In this document: in pieces, positions 14,371 through 26,362 of the stretch | Layout of the letters: every line of letters begins with the position of its first letter | Numbering within the stretch: the stretch's first letter is position 1 | Source: Puccinia triticina | Lineage: Eukaryota; Basidiomycota; Pucciniomycetes; Pucciniales; Pucciniaceae | DNA length: 64,000 nt | Reading direction: 5' to 3' | Assembly (NCBI RefSeq): GCF_026914185.1 | Contig: NC_070559.1 | Span: 4,314,001 to 4,378,000, forward strand | The notes under the pieces: model-generated | The model's database searches: none | What the model was told of the DNA's origin: nothing | The model's input: only the letters and a program-made list of their open reading frames with translations | Program-made: the position numbers and the translations under genes

Positions 14371-15398
14371 GTTTTGGGATGTGGATGGGTGGGGAGGGAG
14401 ATGAGGGGTGGGGAGGAGGGAGGGGGGTGGCCGTTCTGATGGGGTGGGCTCTGGCTTTTTAAGCACTCGGCGGGCTGTGAAGTGAAGGCTGGCTCAGGCC
14501 GCGCAACAACAATCACACCATCACCATCCCACCAGCAATCCCCGCCCCCATACCCCCGCCCAGAAACTCAATCCACTGCAGCATCACATCAGAAAACATC
14601 TACCCACTGGGGCCCACTCAAACACAATATCTACATCCCTTCAAGCACTATCAACATATGGAGAAGCCAATCTCAAAACAATCAATAAGTTCTATTTCAC
14701 AGATTAATGGGATAACCAAATGTTCAGAACTAAGGAAATCATCTAGAAAAATCATGCTGAATCTTTCATCTTTCAAAGCTCCAAAATAAAATGATCACAT
14801 CACATGTTCCCAACTGAAATATCATAGCTAGCTGAGACTCAATGGAAATATGATGGCAACCTGAGAGAATTAGAAAAGCTGGTATTTTTCAATCCTTTAT
14901 ACCCTCACCATCTTGCATTGTGTGACTAAGTTTTGGGGGAGCAAAAGATGTAAAATCTGATCATGGAGAACCAGGGCAGGAACCTTCATGTTTTTGTCTT
15001 GGGGCCGTAAGTTGAGTGACACTCCTGCTTGCAGCTTCATCCCGTGCCACACACCCCCCACTGTACAGAATCCCTAGTTACTGCATGTTAGTCTTGGACA
15101 AATCATCACTGATCAAGGAGATGGGGATGGATAGCGGAAAAAATCCAAACAAGAATCAAATTCATCCAGAGATCAGTGAGTGAGCCTTCTTTTAATAATT
15201 CACCCACCAAAAGCAAATCTAGGACTCCCTCCCTTCAGTTGGTCCCACGCAACAAGTTTCTCAGGGATGGAGGGGTTAAGTTGGTGAGCTACAGTTTACC
15301 AGTTCTGAGCTTTTTGTAACTCTCTCCGAAACCCCCCGAACCACGGACTACCAGTCTACCAGCGATCTGAGGCGGGGATCCCCGCCTCGCATTCCGCT
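14371..15398. other. Divergent intergenic region between GFA1 and snurportin
   Basis: About 1 kb holds the 5' regions of both genes. It is C-rich near GFA1 and AT-rich in the middle. No transposon ends were found, unlike nearly every other intergenic stretch here, and no confident promoter element could be named. Confidence 0.4.
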
Positions 15399-16895
15399 AT
15401 GACCGACCCGGCTGGACCACGACAATCAGACAAGATGGAGGAACGGACACAGCTTCGCCGGACTAATTTCAAGCTCGGTCTGGTCATGGATGAATCGGGC
15501 CAGGAGAAACGGAGACGGGAAGCCCTGGCGGTCCAAAGAGCAGTCAGTATTCTCCGCACATAAATCTTGAGAGGCTGGAATTCTTACAGATCATCCATTT
15601 TGCTTTCGATGCTTAGCGCCGCTCAAATACGTTTGACTCTATCAGAGGAATCGAAGACCTTGCGGATTGTTTTCTGGGCGAGGATGATGATGGAGATCTT
15701 GATTCGGAAGGAAGATACGACGATGCAGACGAGGAAGAAGATGTCCAGAATCCCCCGAAAGTCGGCCAACACCATCAAGCCAATGAAGACCAATCAATTT
15801 CGACTTGCAAACCAAACAAGTATCGTAGGTTTCGCGACCGATGCATGAGGGCTGAATTTCTAGACCTCTCGTCGGGTCTGCCTGCTTGGTTCGAGGAGGA
15901 CTGGATCTTGGTCGGCCCGGTACCTAAAGGCAAACGATGTCTAGCGTTAACTCTGAACGATCAAACCCGATCCTCATACGGCGGTACGTATCCGATTGAT
16001 TGATGCACTTCTTTCTTATTTATTCTTTCGCGAAGTGGTGAACGTTAGAGTTTCGAATTATTAATGTTTTTGCAATGCGATCGCCCCACCCTAGGGTGAT
16101 TTATGCCTCGAAAACTTAAGGAAACATGTCTACCCTCTTGCTGAGTCGACAAAACGCTCACCAAATCGGCCATTTTAACACTAACTTGCCACCGGGCTGC
16201 ATTGTTGATTGTATCTATGATCTTCCTAATTGCATTCTATGGGTCCTGGATATCCTCAAATGGAAGGATCAAGCAATGATTGATTGCGAAGCTAGTTTCA
16301 GGCAAGTCTTCGTTTCAACCAACCGAGTACTTTTTTTTTGAAATTTTCTCGAGTATCTTGCACACCCTTACTGATCGGATGAAAAAACCTTTTTTTAGAT
16401 TTTGGTGGCGTGATGCTAAGTTATCTGAACTCGTTCCACAATCTTGGCCGACTTCGGCGACCCTGCTATGCACATCAATACCTGCGTTGAGCGATTTTTC
16501 CAAGACCCAGGTAGCCGAAATAGCGGCGAAGATGAGCACATGTTCTACAGCTACGCGTGAGATGACAGTGCGACCAAATGATGGTACCCATTCGAAATCT
16601 TTGCACTCCATCAACTATGAACACGATGGTCTGCTCTTCTACCTCAAATCTGCCACCTATGAGTCTGGCGAAAGTGTGTTGGCTGGCTGGGTCCCACTGC
16701 ATGTACCTGAAGAAAATTCAGATGTACATGGGATCTCTAAACTCAAATGGTATGCACTTACAAAATCATCCTATCAATCACAAACCAGTCCAAGGCAAAG
16801 CGTATTAATCCATCAATTCATTTCCCTCTTTGAAAATTGCAAGGCTTTGTGAAAATGGCCGAGATGAAATAGAAGAATGCCAAATGCAGAGTTGA
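15399..16895 (+). CDS. SNUPN: Snurportin-1 (m3G-cap U-snRNP nuclear import adaptor)
   Basis: Snurportin binds the trimethylguanosine cap of U snRNPs and hands them to importin-beta. Five exons join in phase to 357 aa: 15399-15542, 15617-15987, 16146-16301, 16399-16749, 16844-16895. The basic N-terminus (EKRRREALAVQRA) fits the importin-beta-binding region. The cap-binding fold shows EEDWILVGPVPKGKRCL, LPPGCIVDCIYD, DCEASFRFWWRDAKL and YEHDGLLFYLKSATY, all matching family blocks in order. The third intron begins GCAAGT and ends TAG, a GC-AG intron; using a GT instead breaks the frame. Two acceptors are weak (GAG, AAG), so the last exon is the least certain. Length is close to animal snurportin (about 360). 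A Copia element starts 24 bp after the stop. Confidence 0.85.
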
Positions 16896-16919
16896 GAAGT
16901 TCGATTGGGTGTTTAGGAG

Positions 16920-17160
16920 TGTTGTAGCACGGAGACGTAATATGACATTATGTCCCATACTACAGTGGTCGACGTAAGTCATAGTGTCATGACTTACCAT
17001 AGACATGGGACTATCCCATGTTACTCGACTCGACAGCTGTTTGTATTTACATAACTCATGTATATAAATACAAACCTTGTTTCTCTCTTTTGTGTATTCT
17101 CATACATTCCTCTCAGTCAATTCACTCGTATACACATTTTCCCACTGTCAGGCTCCAATA
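16920..17160 (+). repeat. 5' LTR of the Copia element
   Basis: 241 bp. It contains a TATA motif (GTATATAAATAC) near 17050. It begins 24 bp after the snurportin stop codon and on the same strand. Confidence 0.9.
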
Positions 17161-17393
17161 GGTTATGAGCACTTTCTTGTCTTAAAATAGATACATACGG
17201 AGTTCTGACTATATTCGGTATATAGTACAATAAAGGTTTTTCTGTTTCTACGTTTTTCTTTCTACGGAGTATCTCTACGGTTTTTTCTCTTATACGGATC
17301 ATATCTCTACTATCGTCTAAAGTCACATTTTTTTTTTACTATAAGCATCATTTTCCTCAGTAACATCTTTACCGCTACACATACATTTCGCAA

Positions 17394-20300
17394 ATGGCAC
17401 CGGTCAACCGTTCCCCCAGCTCCATCGCCACCAGGTCTTCTGGTTTGGGTCCAAACGCAGGATCCAGCAGCAACGCCGCCGGGAAACGCGTAGCAAGCAG
17501 TCCCACGGGATCCGACAATGAGCGAGAAACGGTTTGCGCAGGACAAGACTCGGCACCTCATGTCAGTTCGACCTCTCAAACCATACCGGTACCAGCCGCG
17601 GCTCCTTTGGACGAAGAAGAGCCTGCTCCAGACTTTTCGTACGCAATGGACAATCGCCACCGAGAACCCATCACGAAGAACGCTTATCTCCGTTTTCCCG
17701 AAACTTTCCGGCTCATGTCAAGCGGAATTAACTACCGGGATTGGCTCAAGGATGTCCAAGACATGGCGGATTTCAACCTGGAATACAAAGAATATTACTT
17801 CAAGGACTTTTCCCGTCACCGTGTTGATAAGATTGCTCGGGCAATTCTCTTAACATTGCTATCCCAAGAAATCAAGGCCGAGGTCGATGGCTTGGACAGC
17901 AGTTTCGAAATCATGAATGCTATACGCCGCCGGTTCACAACATTCAGTCGGGCGGCTCAAATGAATCGTTGGGATAGTCGATTACGTGCGATCTGTCGAC
18001 CCCGGCTACTTCAGTTGCAGCCACCTATCAACGCCAATTCTTAGATTTTACCGAATCTGGCGCCGTTCTCACGAAGGATTTCCTTTTCGGTGTGCTTCTT
18101 CAGGGTTCGCTTGGTCACAATACCCCGCTCCGACAGGAATTCGACTATCGTGTCGATCAAGAATTAGCTGCAAGAAGACAAATTCCATTACTTTTTGTGG
18201 AGATGATCGACATCCTGAACGACTGCCAAGAAAAGATAAAGGGCCGTGAAGCTGCTCAACAACGACACATCGCCCCCAGTACCTTCGCTGCCGAAGCGAC
18301 GGCTCAAGCTCAACGAAGTGCATCCGTCGAAAGCCATCCCGACAACGTGTACACCTTGGCCGGTCGACCAGAAAATTTCAGGACGCCAGCCCCTCAACAT
18401 TGCTTCCGATGCGGTTCCGGTGACCATCTCATTGGTGTCTGTCCTGTGCCAGCGGCACCAAATCAGCAATCCAACCCGAATCAAAACCATCAGTATCCGG
18501 CTCCGCAATATACGGCTTACTACCCGATCCTGGCGCCCCCTGTTCCGCCTACCGGCTTTCATCCATTGCCAGCAAAACCGGCTCCGTCTCCGGCCTCGAA
18601 TCTCCGACCAGCTGACATATACAGACCTGTTTACCCTAAGAACACCAGGGCGAGCTCAAGCCAGCGACCAGCTGCAAGAGAGGCTGAGGTCGAGACACCA
18701 AACGAGCAACCATCAGCTCAGAACATGGAAGTCGACGGAATTGATGGCCAACCGATGTTCAGCGAATTGAACTTTTCCGCTGTTTCCCCCTCCGCGTACG
18801 CTGCTTCCCCTGCCCTGTTTGATACAGGTGCTACTCACCATCTGACCGGTGATATAAAAGCTCTGTCAAATGTACAAACGCTGAAATCCCCTATTCCCCT
18901 TCGCGTTGCTACTAACGGACCCTCCCGTTTTATCACAGCAAAGGGAACGCTCACTTTTCCTGGGGCAAATTCAACGCTTACGGTCATCAATGAGGTGCTT
19001 TACTGCCCGCATGCAGCTCACACGCTCATCTCTCCAGCAGCTCTCCGTTTAGCAGGTTTTTCTTTTTCCTTCAAATCCGACTCTTTTCACATTTCGCACG
19101 GCACCCGATTCTGGACCAGCTCAGTCCTCAACCCCGCTAATCGGAAATGGGAGCTTCCTGCACCTATTCGGACATCAAATTCTTCACCGGAGCCTACTTT
19201 TTCTATGACTGTCTCTCAACCACTTGTGTCCTCATCCCCTGTTCCCTATCCCACTTCTGTCATTACTGTTCCATCCCTGCCCCATTATCCCTCGAATCCC
19301 AACCCACCACTGTCTGTCGTTTCTCACGCTGTAACCAATCCCCCTGTGCCTTCCTTATACAATCTGCCTGCCCCTTCCGCCCACGTTGTCCATAACCCCA
19401 ACGCTGTATCCGTACTTACTGCAAATGATACTCGTAACGCTGTGCCATTTGAATTCTCGGTGCCGGTTGCTACTTCGCGACCCTTTGAGTTACCAAAGCT
19501 TACCGCAGATGAAGCTTTGTTACTGCATGTTCATCGACGTTTTGGACACGCAAGCCTTCGAACCATTCGTCGAATGATGGCCCTTGGAGTGGCACTGGGA
19601 CTGCCAAAATCTCTGCCAAAAGGCGACATTCAATGCCCGGCATGCATGATATCGAAAAGCGTGAACAAAAATACCCTGACTTATGACAAACGCGATTTTC
19701 GGCCTATGGACGCCTGGAACGTAGATCTTGTAGGCCCGTTTGAAGTACCGGCGGTTGGAGGAGGACTCTACGTACTCACTATTCGCGATATCGGGTCTGG
19801 ATACGCTGAAGTCAAAATCTTGACAAAAAAGAGCGAAGCGGCCTCGGTTCTGAAGGACACCATACTCCGTCTGGAGCGCAGGACGGAAAAACCACTGAAA
19901 ATCTTGCGATCTGATAATGGCGGCGAGTTCAACAGCAAAGCCTTTGGAGAGTTTCTTTCTGCCAAAGGCATTACCGCAGAACGAGCGGTAGCCTATCATC
20001 ACTACCAAAATGGCACGATTGAGCGATTCAACCGGACCCTCCAAGATATGGGTAGGACCATCCTTCTCAACAGCACACTTCCCAAAGAATTTTGGGGCTT
20101 GCTATACCCTTAACCGCATACCGAATGCAGCCAGCGGTGACCTCACTCCTTACGAACGGTTCTTCGGTCTTCAACCGAACCTCGACCGTATGCGTCCCTT
20201 TGGATCTGTGGCTTTCATACATGTCCAGGCTGAAAAACGACGCAAACTCGATGACCGGGCCCTACGAGGTTATGCTGTATTTTATCTACCCAATTCTAAA

Positions 20301-22061
20301 GGCTGGGGATTCTGGGTTCCTGAGTTGGGCACCTACTGCCACTCTGCCGTTGCGACTTTTCCAAATTTTCCCAGCAACATCGACCTATCGCCTTCTGTCT
20401 CTTTGGCCGACGGTTTTGCGTTGCAACTAGGTAATTTCGAGGATGAACTTCTAGTGCAATCTCAAGACATACTGGTGGATATAGCCATCAATTTTTTACC
20501 GGAAATAATGGACGCTTCCGTACCCACGACATACAAGCAGGCGATGAAAGACGTCGACGCATCAAAATGGAAATCGGCGATTGACGAGGAACTGTCAAAT
20601 CTAGATCGACTTGCCGTATGGTCCCTCAAACCTGTGCCCCCCGGAATCAAGATTCTACGGGCTAAATGGGTTTTCGTTCGAAAACTATTGGCGACTGGTG
20701 AAGTGCTGCGTTTTAAAGCTCGGTATGTCGCAAAGGGATTTGTGCAGATAGAGGGGGAACATTTTAACGGAACTTTTGCCCCAACCGCTACGTTCGTGTC
20801 AATGAGGTTGATTCTTTCAGTTGCTGCACTCAACGGATGGCCGGTACACACTTTTGACTTTGTGGCCGCATATCTTAACTCTCCTATCGACGAAGAGGTT
20901 TGGGTTGCGGCTCCCGAAGGACTGAACGCACCAACTGGCCACGCCTGCCTACTGCACAAAGCACTATACGGGACACGACAGGCTGCCCGCTGTTGGTGGC
21001 AACATTTATCTAGCACACTTCGACGACTAGGGTACATCAGCTCACAATTCAATAGCAGTATCTATGTCCTCAGCAAGTCCGATGGGCCTTCTGTGATCTG
21101 GATCCACGTCGATGACGGGATAGTCACTGGATCCACCGACAAGATTCTTCGCGAACTCGAAACGGCCCTATCCGACTGCCTTGAAATCAAATGGTCATCG
21201 TCACTATCGGATATTGTTGGACTAAAAGTAACACGCGGGGCTGATAACTTCTCTCTGAGCCAACCAAAACTGATATCGAAACTACTCTCGTTGCACTGGG
21301 ACGGCATCAGCCATGCGAAAACTCCTTTACCCACTGGAAACCTGCCTCTTACGGTTACTCTGACCGCCGGCATCGACCCTGGAAAGTATCTTTCCATTAT
21401 TGGTTTTCTGAGTTATCTGTCGGCCGGATCAAGACCAGACATTACATTTGGAGTCAATTTTCTGTCACGTTTCTCGAAGTGCCCAGGAGAGGAGCACTGG
21501 AAGTGTATCCGGCATTTAGTCAACTACGTAGCAGCTACACAGGACCAGGCCCTCCGTCTTCGACCTGATACTACGAGTCCCCGACTGGCGTGCTTCGCCG
21601 ACGCAAACTGGGGGGGAGAATTCTCGCGGTCTAACTACGGTATTCTCATACTATTTCACGGCTGCCCTATTCATTGGATAGCCAGGAGGCTGGCAACAAT
21701 CGCTTCTTCCACAGCACACGCGGAATACATGGCTTTGGGACACGGAACAAAACAAGCCCTGTGGATCAGGCACCTTCTCACCGATATGACCGGCACGGAC
21801 ACTGTTGTCAACGTATACTGCGATAATCAAGCGGCGGTCAAGATCTGCGGTGATGAGACCTCCAACAAACGGACCCGGCACACAGATAGAGAATTCTATA
21901 TTACTAACCAGGCGCTATTCCGAAAACAAATAGCACTACAATGGATCGATACTAAACACCAGTTTGCGGACATCTTCACCAAGAACCTCCCTCCAGTCAC
22001 CCACAATTTTCAAAAGACAATAACGTTGGGAGTGGTCTCGTCGAGTGGGGGGGTGTTGTAG
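17394..22061 (+). pseudogene. Copia gag-pol polyprotein, broken by two frameshifts
   Basis: Three overlapping reading frames together give a whole Copia polyprotein. 17394 to about 17985 is gag. From there to about 20098, in another frame, come the CCHC knuckle CFRCGSGDHLIGVC, the protease motif FDTGATHH, the pre-integrase HRRFGHASL and integrase with catalytic WNVDLVGPF, RSDNGGEF and GTIERFNRT. From about 20098 to 22061 come reverse transcriptase (AKWVFVRK, RYVAKGF, and HVDDGIV in the YVDD position) and RNase H (CFADANWGG, VYCDNQAAV). All catalytic residues I could check are present. The two frameshifts are single-base type; the second lies in a TTTTGGGG run, so sequence error is possible for that one. 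No classical slippery heptamer was seen. Confidence 0.88.
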
Positions 22062-22298
22062 CACGGAGACGTAATATGACATTACGTCCCATACTACAGT
22101 GGTCGACGTAAGTCATAGTGTCATGACTTACCATAGACATGGGACTATCCCATGTTACTCGACTCGACAGCTGTTTGTATTTACATAACTCATGTATATA
22201 AATACAAACCTTGTTTCTCTCTTTTGTGTATTCTCATACATTCCTCTCAGTCAATTCACTCGTATGTATACACATTTTCCCACTGTCAGGCTCCAATA
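22054..22298 (+). repeat. 3' LTR of the Copia element
   Basis: 245 bp, identical to the 5' LTR except for T/C near the start and an extra GTAT. It is preceded by a G-rich polypurine tract. Confidence 0.9.
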
Positions 22299-22303
22299 AG
22301 GAG

Positions 22304-22910
22304 CAACAACATATGTAGCACTATTTCCAATTTGAAATCGTTTTATTGCACACGGTCAGAGTTTGAAACAGAAAGCAGAAAAATGATGCGTTTCTCATTG
22401 AAATACTTGATGCATTCGGAGTTAAGGAGTTGACCCGCGGCACCAGGCCAAGAATTAAACGAACCAAACCCATTGAAAATAAGCTTATCCTGACAGTCTT
22501 GTGCGGCTGGCGTTTATCATCCAAGCTGGTGGTCATCGACACTGACGTGCTCCGTGCCAAGTCGTTTGTGTGTTCCAAACTTGGCTTGTGAGTTCTCGGG
22601 GGGATTGGCGTGTTGGCAAATGCTCGAGACATTTACGCACATGAATTAAAACCAGGAAAATTGATTTTGATCAAATGAAGAATTCACGATTTACAAGATT
22701 TGGCTATATACTTGAGAGTGGGAGGGTAACGGTTGATTGATTGATAGACGGCGGAGTCTTGTTAGAAGATAATCGATGGATGCAAGACATTAGCCTTATT
22801 TGCAGCGGAGTTTGGAGATGGTTCATAGTTGTTGTTAATTTATGTTTGGTGTGGGGGCGGCAAGAAAATGGCGGTATACCATGAGAGTTACTTATGGACG
22901 CCCGAATTTC
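22304..22910. other. Between Copia and the orphan gag gene
   Basis: A minus-strand open frame at 22632-22321 (102 aa) starts with ATG, but nothing supports it as a gene. The rest is AT-rich with no repeats recognised. The snurportin 3' flank displaced by the Copia insertion should start here. Confidence 0.35.
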
Positions 22911-23642
22911 TCAGGACCTTGATCTGAGCTTTTTGGCAGCTCTCATCTCAGGGTGAAGGCCAAAACATCGATGTTGAGGGTGGTTGGCCCGAGGATTATG
23001 GCTTCCATCTTTGCATCTTTTTCGGGGTCTCTTCCTGGGGTTGGTATTGGTTTCTGGGATTGGCATGTCAAGCTCGATTTGCCTCACTCTTTCGAGCAGC
23101 ATGTATGGGTCGGACATGGGCTCTGTATCGTAGGAGAATTTTTCGAGTAGCTGAGGTCGGTCTTTCGTGAGTTTAAAAATAATCTTGCCGCATGTGCTAT
23201 GGTCCATCACATCCCATCCAACGCACTGCATTCCCGCTAGGGCGCCCTCGACCTCAATTATGAACGCGGGCATGTCACCTTTGAACTCCAGTTGCTCCAT
23301 CTTCATAAAGGCACGAATTCGATTGTGGGATGTTGGTGCGGCATATCTTGTTGTCAGCTTGCTCCATATTTTATAAGGGACATCGTCGCAGCCGTTGAAG
23401 ATGCCCATATACACTTCGTCCCCGATCTTGCAAGCGAGACGGAAAGCTGCCTCATTCATTTGTTTCTGAATCGCTTCGGAAGGCGTCTCTCCTTGATCAT
23501 TTTCGCACACATCCAAGAGACGGCTGCGTTCGAGATACGTCTTCATCCTGGCTTGCCAAATTGGAAAGTTCTTGCCAGCGAACTTTGGAACAAGATCATA
23601 CGCCTCCTGGATTGCGCTGGAGGTGAGATCGCCCGATTCCAT
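22911..23642 (-). CDS. Free-standing Copia gag protein
   Basis: 243-aa uninterrupted gene from ATG at 23642. It opens with a Copia gag fold signature (LVPKFAGKNFPIWQARMKTYL) and an IWSKLTTRYA block, and ends with a C-H-H-C cluster (CKDGSHNPRANHPQHRCFGL) whose spacing equals that in the gag of the Copia element at 53.6 kb. Protease, integrase and reverse transcriptase are absent from the downstream 600 bp, and no LTRs were found around it. A good intron is visible in the 5' leader (23772-23707, GTAAAT to TTGCAG). It is either a truncated element whose gag happens to be intact or a retained host gene. Role not predicted. Confidence 0.65.
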   Translation of the reverse strand: MESGDLTSSAIQEAYDLVPKFAGKNFPIWQARMKTYLERSRLLDVCENDQGETPSEAIQKQMNEAAFRLACKIGDEVYMGIFNGCDDVPYKIWSKLTTRYAAPTSHNRIRAFMKMEQLEFKGDMPAFIIEVEGALAGMQCVGWDVMDHSTCGKIIFKLTKDRPQLLEKFSYDTEPMSDPYMLLERVRQIELDMPIPETNTNPRKRPRKRCKDGSHNPRANHPQHRCFGLHPEMRAAKKLRSRS

Positions 23643-24574
23643 GTTTGGGTGCCGTCCTTTGAAATTCTTCTTTCGCGATAAGAGGTGCGTTGGTTCTGAG
23701 AGTAACCTGCAAGAATATGCAGAGCTACGATTTAATTTTGTTCAACAATCACAGCTCAAGAGTTGAATTTACCTGTTTCTGAGGTGTGGGTATTTCTTGG
23801 TTAATTCTGCGTTGAGTGCCGAGTGGTGAGAGGCCGTTGAGAACGCGTTGCAGGTTTAGTCTACAGTGAAATAAAAGATTGTGTTTCCTAATCAGTACGA
23901 CTATTGCCTGCTTGGTAGTTCTGATGAGATGTGATCAGTCCACGTACTTCTGTTTCAACTTTAAAAATTCCGCTGTGGTGGGGAGTGTGGCGCGCTGATG
24001 ATGAGCAGACAGTCCCTTTCGAGGAACAAGTATTTAAAGACCAAACCAAAGGGTCAAATAGCTAGAAGGGTAAAGACATGTTACCAGTGCCAAGCCGGGC
24101 AGACTAGCTTGTCGACCAGACAAAAGCCACATCCATCGCTAATCCAGCCCAGCCTCAGATGGTTTAGAAATGGGGAGCTTGCCTCAACAACCAATGTCAA
24201 AGGGGAATGAATACATCAATTGACTCTCTAGATTATTCAGATGCACGCATTGCCTAGTCAAGGTTGAAGATGCACAAAGAAGAACCCAGCAGCTCTGCAC
24301 CCATCAGATTTATGTAGCAAGTGCGTCCGTACTACTACGAACTGTGGAATTACGGGGCAATCAGAAGTTGAAGCAATCCAAATGAGAATGACACAAGGCT
24401 TTCCAAATTTTGTGGTGGTCGCATTAAGTACTTCGGCAAAACAACATCCGGATTCCGCATGCTACAAACGCGCACGAACTATCATTCCAAGGGAACAGCC
24501 AAATGAAGGAATTTCCGTCAAAACTGAGAAGAATGTTCTTAAGACGTCATCGAGACGTCACTGAGACCATCGTA
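23643..24574. other. 5' leader of the gag gene and downstream of pyridoxal kinase
   Basis: It contains the probable 66-nt leader intron at 23707-23772. No gene or repeat was recognised in 23900-24574. Confidence 0.4.
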
Positions 24575-25855
24575 TCAAAAACTGCGACACTTCCATCTGA
24601 CTATCGGACTTTCAATCACATCCCGACTTTGTATGATCTTGAGTTCGGAATGACGGGATTTGATAGCTTGAGTAGAAAGGGTGCTATCAGATGGAACATC
24701 GCGGGAGGAAATGAGATCCGTTTGATCCATGACGCCCTGGGTTGAAGCCAGTGCGAATTCGGCAGCCCGAGACAAATCGATTGGCTTTGTTGAAAGCAAT
24801 CGGCCAAGGAGGATACTCGCAAATAGATCACCGACCCCGACGAATCTTTTGCTTCTCTTGGGGAAAACAATCATCCAAGGCTCGGTGTCTTTGGTGCTCC
24901 CTACACAGATCAACACATTGCCTTCGTGATCTGGGGCAGGTAGATCGTCCAAATGTGCAACCAAAGAGATCGGGATCGAGATCGAGGTGATCACTATGTG
25001 CTCGAGAGCATGAATTTCATGGAAAGCTCGAAGACAGGCTCGAATTTCGGGGATGGTCCTGGTAGGGTGGCCGGTCAAGATTTGTGCCTCGAATTCATTC
25101 GGTGTGGCTAAAGTTGCTAGTTTCAAAAGTTCTTTGTACTTTGGCGGGACCTGTGCAGAAACGTATAACTTGCCATCATCCTGTGATGGACACTTCTCAG
25201 CAATCAAGCAAGAAATACACTGTTGGTTTCATCCTAAATGAATCACTGACCCCCATAACCGGATCCACGAGATAGGTCACATTAGGATTTTTTCCTTTGA
25301 TTTTGTTGATAGAGTAAATCAGGGCATCGATGCCTTCAGGACCTGGCGTGAAGCCTACAAAAAGGTTTGGAAGAAAGTCTTGATGAATTCGACAGCAAGT
25401 CGATATAGATCGCTATTTATAAGGAAAAACGTACCGGTGAGAAGCGCATCGTATGTGAGAAGATCATTGTTTTCAAGACCATCGATGCAACTTATAAGAT
25501 GCTCGACTGGTATCTTGCTTCCACCATGAAGACCGTAACCTTGAAGTATCATATTTGGAGTGTAAGGACTGAGGACTGACTGGGGATCACGATACCGATA
25601 CAAACCAGCACGACTTACCTAGGTGGTTAGAGAATTGAACAGTGTTTAGAGCATCAACTTCCCAGCCAAGCAATTGCAGCGGAAACGTGGCCGATTTGTT
25701 TCCTGCCGAATAGAAGCAAATCAGACCAGAACTTGAAGCAAACATCAGCACCACGTACTTATCGCCCATGTTCAATATAGATAGAAGACGTTTGTATGAG
25801 TCTGACCTACATAGCCAGATACGACATGTGACTGAATGCTCAAGACGCGAGGCAT
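24575..25855 (-). CDS. BUD16: Pyridoxal kinase
   Basis: Phosphorylates pyridoxal, pyridoxine and pyridoxamine with ATP in vitamin B6 salvage; cytosolic ribokinase-fold enzyme. Five exons join in phase to 315 aa: 25855-25807, 25702-25619, 25539-25435, 25354-25251, 25180-24575. It starts [20 protein letters not shown], the family N-terminus, and continues [46 protein letters not shown] and GVGDLF, the last giving the phosphate-site Asp, then ELKIIQSRD near the C-terminus. Length fits fungal enzymes (about 310). BUD16 is the yeast name. Intron donors are GTCAGA, GTAAGT, GTACGT and GTCAGT. The leader has a tandem duplication of a TTGAACTCTCGAGTCTCGACA unit. No damage was seen. Confidence 0.92.
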
Positions 25856-26362
25856 GATTCGGACCGGCAACGAGAGTGGTGACTTGAACTCTCGAGTCTC
25901 GACATTGAACTCTCGAGTCTCGACATTTCAACTTGCCAAACTGCCGGGCAGGCCGAGCGGCGAGCTTATGTAACAGCGACCTTCTTCAACCCTTCAACCT
26001 CATAAACGAACTTGCCCTCCATAAACAATCGACCTCGTGGGCTCCAGCTTGTTTTTTTTTGAAGCAACCTCTGGTTGGTCTAGCTAAATATCTGGTTCGT
26101 CTTCAATTCGGATGCCCCTTTCTGATGACTATGTAATCTCTCAACATCGAATCTTCTTATGAGTTATGTACAGATCTCATTACGCGGCTACTACCCTCGT
26201 TGCGCTCGTTAGGAATACCCGTGCTTGCGATTTGGACTCGAGTCAGTTATCAATTTCTTACTTTCAGCTGGACTATGTACAATGATTTCTCCTCTTAATA
26301 GACGTTGTACCACTCTACTGGGTTAACGAAAAACTCACTTGGGTTTGTTCTGATCAGCCGAA

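Larger units (their letters stand above)
16915..22303 (+). mobile_element. Copia LTR retrotransposon, nearly full length and recent
   Basis: The 5' LTR is 16920-17160 and the 3' LTR 22054-22298. AGGAG flanks both ends (16915-16919, 22299-22303), a 5-bp target duplication. The LTRs differ by one substitution and one 4-bp insertion, so insertion is recent. A purine tract (GAGTGGGGGGG) precedes the 3' LTR and GGTTATGAGC after the 5' LTR is the likely primer-binding site. LTRs start TGTTG but end ATA, not the usual CA. Confidence 0.92.

Noticed and set aside
16081..16140. Frameshift in snurportin near 16095-16180
   Set aside because: An apparent shift disappears when the second intron is taken from 15988 to 16145; the join then reads SSYGGTRQNAHQIGHF in phase.
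18001..18060. Programmed frameshift in the 17-kb Copia element
   Set aside because: No slippery heptamer or stem was seen, and a second shift lies within pol, so indel damage is the simpler reading.
22321..22632. 102-aa minus-strand open frame starting with ATG
   Set aside because: No domain and no clear splice partners; it ends near the Copia boundary. Could be a chance frame.
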